Source: Asterias amurensis
Lineage: Eukaryota; Echinodermata; Asteroidea; Forcipulatida; Asteriidae
Assembly (NCBI RefSeq): GCF_032118995.1
Contig: NC_092667.1
Coordinates: 3,588,931 to 3,652,930 of the forward strand
Direction: 5' to 3'
Length of the DNA: 64,000 nucleotides
In this document: in pieces, positions 34,701 through 46,749 of the stretch
Position numbering within the stretch: position 1 is the first letter of the stretch
Layout: the number at the start of each line of letters is the position of its first letter
Program-made: the position numbers and the translations under genes
The notes under the pieces: model-generated
Seen by the model: the letters and a program-made list of their open reading frames with translations, nothing else
The model's database searches: none
What the model was told of the DNA's origin: nothing

Positions 34701-37700
34701 TTCTCCACATAATGTCAACCTCAGAACTGGGAAACTGACTGGGAAAATTTTAAAATATTTTTGGGGTTGAACAAAGAATTGACTTCTGACTGGCTTCTGA
34801 CTGGCACCCCCGAACAAAGATATTGACAAAATAGGGACACCGCCAATATAGGGCTAGATAGCTCAGTTGGTAGAGCGCCGGCACGTTAATCCGGAGGTCA
34901 TTGGTTCGAATCCCACTCTAGTCAATTCTTTATTCAACCCCAAAAATAAAAAAATAAGACTTAAGTTACGGGCAAGTTTGAAATTGCGTCTTATCTTAAA
35001 ATAGGTTGCAAGCTCAAATCTAGTCTAGCCAATTTTTCTTTGTTCTAACTTTAAAAAAAAAAAATGAAAAATCATGCCTAGCGAGAACAAATAGTTAGAA
35101 AATAAAAGAGGCATAGATCTACAGTCAATTGAGACACTTTGAGACAGATATAAAAAATTCCTACCTTTTTAGCAACGATTCGACGATTGTTTCGTAGACG
35201 TTGTCAAACTGTAAGAGTGGGGCTTCATTGCTCCATTTGAGTGTGTTGCAATATTCCTCAATGCCAAAGTAACAGGTGTCTACATCAGATTGGCTGCTGG
35301 GGGACTGGGTGGGGAGACGGTAAAACAACATGGACGTTAGGGGAGACAGGCAGAGAGGTTAAGAGCACCAAACTCAAGCACTGGTGTTTCTGTTTAGCAG
35401 AGTGGGAGTTAAAGTCCATGAGCAAGACACTTTAACTGTAATTGCTTCTCTCAAACCAGGGGTAAATGGGTTTCTGTGAGGGCAGAGAGATGGTTCTAGT
35501 GATTGAGTTATGTAGCACATATTCGTTGCACAGGCTGTATGCTCCAAAGGGACCTGAGATGGTTTAGGGAATGAATCAAATGGCCCAGTGACCAGGGCTA
35601 ATATTGGGTGCGTTCGATTAGCTTCCCTGGGTCGACCCCAGTCTGCCCCATGTACGTTCGAATAGCTTCGCCCTAAGTGCCCTGCTTGTGAAGTGGGTCA
35701 CTTTGGGGCTGGCCCCAGGTGCATGACGTCACCATGAGAGGGTGAGTGATCGTTCGATTAGATCTCGCCAGGGGCTCACCCGAGTGAGCACTGCGGGTTC
35801 GACATAGGGAAGCTAATCGAACGCACCCAATGTTGGAAGTGCTCTGAGAGGCCCTTTCGGAAGGAATGATATCATACCTGTTTCATCATTGTTGGCATGT
35901 AGATCTCATTCTGAGGAGGAATACGTGACTTCTTAGTCTGAAGGTTATAAGGAAGCCCAGATACTTGTAGCGTTAATACATTTGGTGCATCTAGAATATC
36001 CAGGCAGTTGGTATAGCGGTGGACGATACCACCTTGTTGCTGTTGACTCACAGAATACCTGTAAAGAAAATGAACTCATAATAAAACTAGCCTTTGAGCA
36101 GAAAGACCGATCAACTGCATGGGTTGTGTACATTGTATGTGTATAGTGACACCAATGTGCACAAAACAAACTGTGTACATGCGAGTACTGTGGAGATACA
36201 TTCAAATTCATTGTAGGCTGGCATATGCCCTTTTCGAAACCAAGGCTTCGGCTTTGAATTTGGCTTGAGGCTCCATTCTCTCATCCAAAAGCACGCGCAA
36301 TTGTCAAAACAACCGGGCAAGCCTGAGCCGAATCCAAAGCCAAATCCAGTCATTTTGAAAAGGGCCATAGTTAGCCACAATTGGATGATATTGAATGGTC
36401 AGACAGCAGGAGAGTCGACTGTGTACCTCAGATATTATATTTCAGGCTGGCAATTATAAATTCAATGTAAATTCTCAATAAATTTCAAACAATGAATGAC
36501 ATTTTTTATCCAAGAACTGGCTACTTAAATCAAGGAATTCAGATCATACCTATAGATGTCAGATGTAATTCTCAATAAATTTCAAACAATGAATGACATT
36601 TTTGATGTGATTATTTGCCATTATAATGTTCTGATTTCCTGAATACACGAACTGGCTACTAAAATCAAGGAATTCAGATCATACCGATAGATGTCCAAGT
36701 GAGCTTGGTCCTGCACCAGCACAAACAGCGTATGTGGCATAATCTTGACTTTACTGAGGAAATTATCAAATTTGGCTTGGTTTTCACTGGAGGTATTGCA
36801 CTGCATGATGTACTGCTCAGCTGTCTTCTGTGTGTTGGTGGTCGTCAGACCGAGATCAACAAGGAGGTCTGGAACAAGGGTAGAACAATGAAAATTATGC
36901 TTAGCAGCAGAAGGTTACCAGCCAAAATACCATGTCACATGTACAATCTGTGACTGGTATCCAGCCTATATTTGCTAAGCAGAAAAAATTTAATTACAAG
37001 TTATGTACACACAAAATATAAATTTCAAAGATAGTTGGCATTATGTGTGTACTCACTAGATTCTATAAGTCTTGTGACCGTCTGTTGAAACAACATGCTG
37101 GACGGTGGAACGATGAACAGTAAATCTACTTTGATGAAGCGACCGAGGTCTAGAGCCATCTGGTCCGAGTCCGCTATAGCACACACCTGGGAAAGAATCT
37201 TCATTGCGGTTGAGATTTGCAGAGGGTGCAGTTTGAATGGCTCCGGAGTATACTCTAAATAAAAATACAAAATCAAAAAGATTTATTTGAAATTCATAAA
37301 TACCCGCGACAGTCTATCTGATTGGACGAGAGGAGACCATGTGGCCATGTTTAAGCCTGCGATAAAAACATGGTGAGTGCTTAAACATACGTGTGCGGAA
37401 TCAATGTATTGTCTGTTAGCAGGTTTATAGGGCACTTATGAATGTGAACAATGAGTGGCGACTCAGTGAAATTGTTAGAGAGAATATTTGAACTGAAAGT
37501 AGATGGCGACAAGAATAGGATATATCAAATGTGGTATTTTTTATTTAGGTTTTTAGTTTTAAGAAATCGATAAAACAATTTCACACACAAAAATGTGTTC
37601 ATCTCGGTGAGCTGAAAATTATTTTAGCTTGTAACACTGATTTATGCGACTCTCCTGAAAACAATGCTCTGTGATTTTCAATTTTTTTTCTCAAAGAACT

Positions 37701-40700
37701 GTGACGACCAATGAGGCTGAAACTTCTACAGGTACATGTAAGTTATATTACATACATCTTCATTCACAGTGAGCAGGGATTCATGTCGTGGCCAAAAACT
37801 TGATCTGCAAAAGGTATCAAAACCCTTTAAAGGCAGTGGACACTATTGGTAAATACTCAAAATAATTATTAGCACAAAACCTTACTTGGTATCAAGTAAT
37901 GGGGAGAGGTTGGTAGTATAAAACATTGTGAGAAACGGCTCCCTCTGAAGTGGAGTAGTTTTCAAGAAAGAAGTAATTTTCCACGAATGACAAGGGTGTT
38001 TTTTCTCTCATAGTTATCTCGCAACTACGACAACTGATCGAGCTCAAATTTTCACAGGTTTGTTATTTTATGCATATGTTGAGATACACCAAGTGAGAAG
38101 ACTGGTCTTTGACAATTACAAATAGTGTACAATGTCTTTAAACAGGAAAGAATTTGTCTGACCTTTCATTGTGCTCATCTCCATCTCAGCTGCTACTGTT
38201 TCCTCCGTCCTCTGAAGAAGCTCCCCGTTGAATGGAACAAAGACTTCTCCTTCAAGACTCCCTGAGAAAGACTCTAACAGAGCATCAATGTCATGGCCAG
38301 CTGTAACAACGGGAAGAAACAAGAAGAAGAAGTTAATTATTGGTTTTACAGTTTTTCGTGATGTATTTTGTAATTTTTCATGACAAATCTAACACGATTA
38401 TGGTTATTAATAGAATGATCCTTGTCCTTACCATAAACACTTTAATTTGCTGCCTACTAGCATTTCAATGAAGGCAATTGCCTAATTTCATAAAGCTGCT
38501 TTAGCAGAGAATATTGCTTAACAGTTTTCTGCTTAGCACAACTAAGCAACATACCAGTTACATTTTGCACATATAAAATGGTATCTTAGCTGGTAATCTT
38601 GTTCTGCTAAGCATCATTTTGGTGTGCTAAGCTACTTTTTGTGTTTTAAAGCAGCTCTATGAAGTTGGGCCCAGACGCTGTCGTCTGATGCAAACAAATT
38701 TGCAATACTCACCAGGGCTATTCTTACTAAAGTGATTGGTCAACAGCTGAATCTTTCCCGTAATGATCTCATAACTGATCTCCTTGAAGGTCTCGGGGAC
38801 AGATAACCTAGCTTCTAATAGCGCCCTCGCCTGACGACACCCTGCAAATCACAACAAAGTTTTTCACCAATTTACCACAAGTACTTTTTAAAACACCTTC
38901 AAGGTTAGGTTAAAATTTGACACAATAGAGTGACTTTATAAACACCACAAATCATTTCAGCATTCTTCAGCATTTACTCTCCGAGGGAATCTCCTCCAAC
39001 CTCCAACCCCCTCCCCCACCCCACCCCATTATTAATTTGAACTCCTTAAACAAAGAGAACCTCACACAACCACTTACCACTGACGACAATACAGAATTCC
39101 GTGCCCCTCTGCCTCGACACATGAACGATAACATAGTATAGAGGGCGCTGTTCGTTCGCTCCCATCGTCACAAGCAACTTCAGCGTCTCTGAAACGCCTT
39201 CAGCAATGGAGCCCTGAATACGAGAAGATTCAAACAGATTTTAGAAGCAAAGTTCACCAGAGATCTGAACTTGCCACCTTCATCCATTATTTATATATAT
39301 ATTGCAGGCTGACATAGTGCATCCATCAATCCAAACTATGTGTAAGCTATTGAATGGTAAAACAGTAGGAGGGTTGAATGTGGACTGTGTACATGTTGTA
39401 GATGCATTCACTACATAATACACTATTGCAGGCTGGAATAGTGCATCTATCATTCAAAACCACATGGATGATATTGAATGGTCAAACAGTAGCAGGGTTA
39501 ATCCTATTGAAAAGTAAACACTAACCTGTGCTATGATGATCTTAACTCTTCCTTCTGAAGTTGCTACAGCTAGTTTAGCGAGCATTGGGAGTTGAGCAGG
39601 AGCCACCGTGGTGAATTGTGGTATGTTGTGTTGACCCCCTTGATCCTTGATAATGGTGTCTTGCCGGGCTTTGAGAAGGGCGGAGTCAAGCTCCTCCTTA
39701 TTGGGTAATCTATCCCCTAGGAAAGGAAATAAATGGGTACATTAAGAGACGATGAATATTGCAGGATTAGAATTACGTTTTTAAAAGGGCACTTCCAATG
39801 GAAAAACATCTATCAGAATTGTTTTAAAGGGCACCAAGGCAAAAACATGGGCAACATAGGCGTATCCTTCTTGTCTTCCCTGTAAATCCAGGGCAATGAA
39901 AATGGCCTTGTCCTCACAAAGATAAAATTCCAGGTCTGTGGTACATATGCAAAAAGTTATAATGATCACAAGCATAACAGGTTAACCCTACCAAAATTTG
40001 AAGATATTGGTCCATAAATAAACATTCACCAGTTCATGAAGCAAGAACTCATACTTCTTGAAGACACTTACCGAGTTGAACGAAATATTGTATCATGACG
40101 AGGGCCATGGTCTCAAAGTTAATCCCCTGCATCCCGATTAACCCAAGACTCTCTGCAGCGTGTGCCATGATGGGCTGAGAAGGCTTTAAGCTGTCACGGA
40201 ACAACGTACTCACAACGATGTCACCGATGCTACCATGAAAGACAGGGGAGCTACCACTGCAGTCCAGGATTACCACCTTGGTGCGGCAGACATCAGCCAG
40301 GCCAGGGGGTACAAAGGAGGTGTCTTGCAGCCCGCTGGAGAGGGGTGGAGGGATGAAGTTGGGCGGGTGCAGGGGTGGTGGAGCGATGGTTGGTCTCTTG
40401 GGTGGGAGGGTTGGTGAGCTGTCTGTAAGATTTTAAAACACATATAAACACATATAAACTTGAAGTAAGTATAAGTGAAGAAAGGAGGCAGGTAGTAATA
40501 AGTAAAAGAAATACAAACTGTCTCCCAAATTTCAAAAAAATCTACTCCGCGATAATATAAGGTAAAGCATAACAAGTTCTCAAAAGAACATAAACTACCA
40601 AACAAGTGGATATACACAGGTTGTTACCGCAAAACCAAATACACATTGGTACCTCACCATGCAATGCCTCAAATCCCATCATTTATTTTATCTGCTATGA

Positions 40701-43700
40701 CAAAGCCATTGCTCAAACCTGAACAACTTCATTGCAGCATATTGTTAGTAGTTTTTCTCGATTTTATATTGAATTGAACTGTTAAAGGAATTTAAGGAAC
40801 GAAGCATTTTTTCAGATGAAACTTTTATTTGCTCTAGATCTTTATTTGGGTTGGGTTGAGAAGATGGAAAGGGATGGAAAATTAACTTCCCTCAGTCCCA
40901 TCACTGACCTCCTCTGAGTCTCTCTTCATCCATGCTATGAAACCTGTGTCGTTTCTTGAGGGGCTGCTGGTGAGAACTGGAGGTTCCGGACTCCCCTATC
41001 TTCATCAATGGTGGCGTCCCAGTTGAATAGTGATGGGTCGCTTTACTGGCGCTGTGGGTAGGAGCGGTCGTGTCGTGCGGAGGGGCCGTCCCGTAATGGT
41101 TAATGGTCGCCGAGGGAGAACTCCTGGGCTGGAATGTGGAAGATGTCTGGTTGCCATGGTAACTGATATTAGCAGTGGGGCTCATTATCTGACGGGGAAC
41201 AATTACTGTGAGAGAGGAAATGGAAATTATATGAAAATTTAAATTGACAATCATATCATGTTTCGAAAAGCATGTTTCTATACATCCTGTATTAATTCTA
41301 TTGCATCAGTTCAGATAATATTCATCTTTAAAAAGGTTTTTCATTTTCTTAAAAAACACGACCAGGTTGAATCATACATTAAATGGGAAAAGAGCTACAT
41401 GTAAAACTAGAGATACTTATAATTGGTTTCAACATAATAGGAAAATGTTTTGAGAATCAGGGAGAGTTAGCAGCACTATAAAAACACTCATATTCTTTAT
41501 CCCCGATGCCAATTTAACATCTATTAAATAGCTTGCAGTACCCATGCTAAAACATAGGATTCGAACCGCGTCAAGCCACTGGGCAATCTTGGTGGTCTAG
41601 TTGGTATGACACTGCTCTATAATTGAAAAGGTCTTGGGTTCGAATCCCACCCGAGTGATTATGCTTGTGATTTTTTTTTTCACAGAACTCGGGTAAGTAC
41701 TGAGTATACAGTGCTAACACACATCGGTGTATATTGGTAAAAACCAAAAATGAATATAAAACACTGGTTGGGTTTTAAATGTACCAATGCAATAAATCCA
41801 AGATTTTTTAAGGGTGAAGTCTGAGTGCAAATCAAGTGGTAATGTTAATACCCTAGCTAATCGAGTTGGAGAGGAGAATTAACTTGTCTCTGAAATTACC
41901 CACACATAAAAGTTGCTAAAGTGAGTCAAGAAAAGCTGTGTTGGAAATGTTACAACAAGACATGCACATGTACCAAAAACTTTCTTTCTGGTTGTTGATT
42001 CTTTCAATTTGAACCGATTTGATAACAAAATAATGCACATTTATGTCAGACTTGTGAAGCAAAGATGAATATGGATGAGCCCGATTGAAACCAACTTGCC
42101 TGATGTTTGTGACATGTTCACGTTCGGGGGCGGTGTTCCCATGTACACCCCTTGTGACCCCGGAAAGCTGGTCTTCCGACATTCTTAAAGAACAAGGACA
42201 ATACAGTTTAAGGTAGAACTTTTAAGACAGTATATCTTTTTGGTGGGATTCTTAAACAAAGTAGATGAATGAATTTGATTTCGATTTTAACTTGACATAA
42301 TAATGCTACTCATTCAATTATGAATTGTCTCTTAGGCAACAATATAGCACAATAACTGGCCTCTTATCGCCCTGTGTGGTCTAGTGGTTAATGCATCTGA
42401 AAACACTAGAATACAGGGGTTATTGGGTCGAATCCCACCCAAGCAGTATGCCTGTGTTTCATTGCCACATGATTCGGCACAGCATCTTAAGTATACTGTG
42501 TTTATCACACATCTGTGTAAGGGAAACCAAACAAAAATTATGGGATGGAAAAAACCGTTGTGAAAATAGATTTGTTTGGTAAGTTAAAGGAAAAGATTGA
42601 AAATTGTGTTCATCAAAAAGTGTTTGGTACATGTGCAAATCTGTTCAAGTTCTTGAATGCATAGTTCACTAGAATTTATACCGCATGTTTGATTCTGGTA
42701 CATGTATCATTTCTTCGATTTATTTTGTATATATGCTGTTCCAAGAAAAAGGCTTGTGATGTAGTTTCCTTAGAAATGACCGAAGAATTAGTGAGGATTG
42801 CGTTAGCACCATTTGTTAACCTCTTTTGAGTAGTGTTGGTCTGAAAAGAACCGGTGGTTTACAACTCAACGTTTCAATCAAAGTCCTCAGGGCCCAATTT
42901 CATAAAGCTGTTAAGCAGAAAATTCTGCTTAGCAAATTTCTTAGCTAAGCAAGAAATGACCGAGGTACCAGTCGCAGCATTGATAGCTGGATGGTTTTCG
43001 GGCTGGTAACCCAGCAATTGTTTTTGTGCTTAACAAGTTTTTGTGCTTACAGGCTTTATGAAATTGGACCCTGATCGTCTTCAGGAGATAGTTAGCATAG
43101 AGTTGATTGGACTTACCCTTCCAGGGTATGTTAGGTCCTCGGACCAGCTGCCCCTGTTTGTTCCTCACGAGGTAATACTTCAAGTGTTTCTGCTTCTTGG
43201 CCTGGGTGGTCAGCTTCAGATTGATATGATGGGAGAACTCTGTAAAATAACGAAAGCCCTTCTCTCCGCAGCCGACGCAATTCCCGCTGAATCCTGTGAG
43301 GGCGAACAAGAAAATCACATTTTTTATTTGCAGCTGTAGATTGAAATAATTTTGTGATTTTATTTGATCTTGTTTTTGCCCAAAAGTAACGACTGCCTAC
43401 CAAGTAGTGCGAGTGATGTATTGGGATCTGGCAGAAAGCGTGCATCAACGGCAGCCACCAAGATGTTCTCCGGAAGATAAGGGGACTTGGTTCCGACTAG
43501 GATGAACCCTTTTGGTACATCAAACTGCTTCTCACTCAGCTCTGTCAAGCGAATGTCGGCTCCAGCCTGGCAAAAACCTGCCGATTTAAAGCAAACAACG
43601 AATATCATTAGGAATGCGTACATGTGTGTACACAGCAAATATTACGACCAGATGATGTCATCTGATCCTGTGCACACGTTTGATAGACGACCATACTCAC

Positions 43701-46700
43701 AACTATCATGCATGCAGACCTCAAATTAACCTACAGAAATTGCCTTTGTGCCCTACCGTCGATTTCACAAAACTCTTCCTAACTTAAGACTAAACTTACG
43801 ACTTAGGACGAGTCCCAAGCCTGCACTGAAGAATGCAGACCTTAAGATTAATCCTAAGTTAAGACGAGTTACTTGTCCTAACTCGAGATAAGATGAGTCC
43901 TAACTCTTTGTGAAATCGACCCTTGTGCTTTTGCTGTGCTGCCCTTTTGCAAAGTTCATATTAAATTCTTCTCATAGAAGTGCCCCTTAGCAGAAGGAAA
44001 TTGCTGTGCCCTTTCAAAATTGAAATTCAGGGTATTGTGCATACAATGCAGAATGTGGCACCGGACAGGCCAAGTGAAGAAAGGCAAGCCCTCCTCTCCA
44101 TAAGCCTTTTTGAGGTATGGTGGACGTGATAAGCGCGCGTCACACGCCGCGACTGATGCCACGCTCACCATGTTGGTGGTCATTAGGTTTACGTGTAAAC
44201 GCCGCTTCGCCTAAAATGCGCACTTCACTGAATAACATACGTTCTATTTCTATGGTCAATACGCACAAATTTACCACAACTTTACAGTGTTGTAGCATCG
44301 TGTCCGCCATATCTCAAAACGGCTTATTGGTACCACAGACTTCTGAGAAAAACCTTTTAGGGCTAACGTTGGGTGCCTGGGCTTCTGAGTGTGTTTGTAC
44401 AGCTGATATCATGTAGAAATCACAAAGGTCTGTGCATTGTGAACTTGTAGTCTCTACAGTCTCTTGTGGTCTCTTGTGAAATAATCCATATGGATTACGT
44501 TGCACCTCAGTTGGGGATTCAAAACTAATTCTTTATCAAATTGATAGGAACACATTCTGTAATAACAATTACTTTTTTGTTTTTGAACAAAGGATGTAGC
44601 ATTTTTAATGTTTATTTTACAATTCTTTATTTTTGTAATTTTTTTTTAAATTCTTTATTTTAAGCTGCTTATTTGTAACCTGCTTATTTGTAATCTATCT
44701 TTCCACTCATTGTATATATTTCATTGTTCTCTTTATGCGCTTAGAAGCTTTTTCATTAGGCGCTTTACAAATTTCTTTTATTATTATTTCATTTATATAT
44801 TGATTTGTTATTTATTTATAATATTATTTATATATTTTTATATTTTTTTTATATTATCATTCATTTTTTTATATTTGTTTATATTTATGTATATGTGTAT
44901 TTATTTATTTATTTTGTATTATTATTATTATTTTTTTTTATTTTTTTTGGGGGGGTGAATATGTCTTTAAAGTTTTTTATTTTGCGTAACAGTCTTTTTG
45001 CTTAGCTTGACATAACCTGTCCAAGTCCATAAACTTCTAATAATTACAGTTACAATCAATCAATGGTCTCTTGTGGAGTCGCTGAGTCTGGACTCATCAC
45101 AAAGCAGACATGTAGACTACCCAAAACCAAACAAATCCAGTGCACAGATGCGTCTATATTGGTTTTGGGTTTCATGGGAGTTTAATGAGATTCGCAGAAA
45201 TGCTGATTTTATTCCATTTTTTCTTTTTTTAAATTATGTGAATTTCTAGTTATGACCAGACACAGGTTTTCCAGCATTTCCTGGAATGACTTTTTAGCCG
45301 ATTTTGGAAAAATAGTGCAAAGTTTCATGAATCAAAAAACAGGTTGCCCAAATTTTGCTCATATAACTATTAGGTTGTGTAGTGACAACTAGATAGGCCT
45401 AATATCAGAGAGCCGCTTCAGCACAAAAAAAGTAGCTAAGCACAACAACATTATGGTTACCAGAATGGGGTTACCAGCCAAAGTACAATGTCACATGTAC
45501 AATCTGTGACTGGTATCCTGCTCATTTCTGCCAAGCATAAAATTGTTAAGCAATATTTCCTGCTTATAGCAGCTCAATGACAGTTTGGCCCTGGACCCTG
45601 GAAAGGGTCAAATATTTAAAAAGAAAACCTCTGTCCAATGACAACCTGTGGATATTATTATTATCTACACAGGCCTCAAATTAATAGCCCACTGCACCCA
45701 TAGCAATTGCCATGGTGCCCTGTGCTTTTGCTGATGGTGCCCTTTGCAAAGTTCCAAGTCGAATTTCAATTTTCCTCATAGAAGTGCCCCTTTCTATGAG
45801 GAAAACTGCTGTGCCCCTTCAAGAACGAAATTACATTGTGGTATGCAGATGGCTGGACTGACTAAAGCACACATATGTTGCCAGATGAAAATATCACTAT
45901 TATTAACATAACCTCAGAGCAACGGGTCATTGCATATTTTCCGGCAATTTTCCAATCTGCTGCCAACCCAATTCATTTGAAATGAAATGTTTGCTTCGCG
46001 GTTTGACAGGGAAATATTACAGGATACGTCCGCAGGGAGTAATATTGCCTATCCATCTACATAGTTCAGGACAGCTGTAATACTGTATTTATGTGAATCA
46101 TGTGCGTACATATTCACCGATGCCTCGGCCAGAATTGGGGAATATGAGCAGGATCACTGAATTTATTTCGGGCTCGGCAAAAATTGGTTTTAAAAACAAT
46201 CAACAGGATTGATCTCTATCTATCAGTAACGATTTTCAGATTATGTTTCCCAAAGATAGATTATTCTTCCTGCCTGGACATAACTGCTGGAAAAAGATGT
46301 TGTTATCTCAAAAAATTGAATCCGAGAAACGTCCGTCAAATAAATTTTTAAGATTGTGTATTTCAATTGTGGGTTATTCTTCCTGCCTGGACATAACCTC
46401 TGGAAAAAGATGTTATTACCTAAACAATTTTAATTTCAGAAACGTCCGTCAGATACCTTTCTCAGATTGTGTATTTCAATTGTGGGTTATTCTTCCTGCC
46501 TGGACAAAATCGCTGGAAAAAGATGTTGTTATCTCAAAAAATTAAATCTGAGAAACGTCCATCAGATACATTTTTAAGATTGTGTACTTCAATTGTGGGT
46601 TATTCTTCCTGCGTGAATATAACCACTCCAGATTTTCCGGTGATATCTCAAAAATGTTACCATCTTTTGATATGAAATTAGGTGGATACATGCGCAATAT

Positions 46701-46709
46701 AAATTGTCC

Positions 46710-46749
<40 letters not shown>

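Noticed and set aside
34850-34923. Functional tRNA-Asn gene
   Set aside because: Imperfect acceptor stem, C at position 33, and a flanking sequence shared with another copy indicate a SINE or pseudogene.
42098-42182. Open frame starting [13 protein letters not shown] as the GREB1 exon frame
   Set aside because: The neighbouring exons require the other frame ([15 protein letters not shown]), which joins in phase on both sides; the MSED frame does not.
44590-45005. Hydrophobic 60-80-codon open frames rich in Phe/Tyr/Ile
   Set aside because: They are translations of a T-rich low-complexity tract, not membrane proteins.
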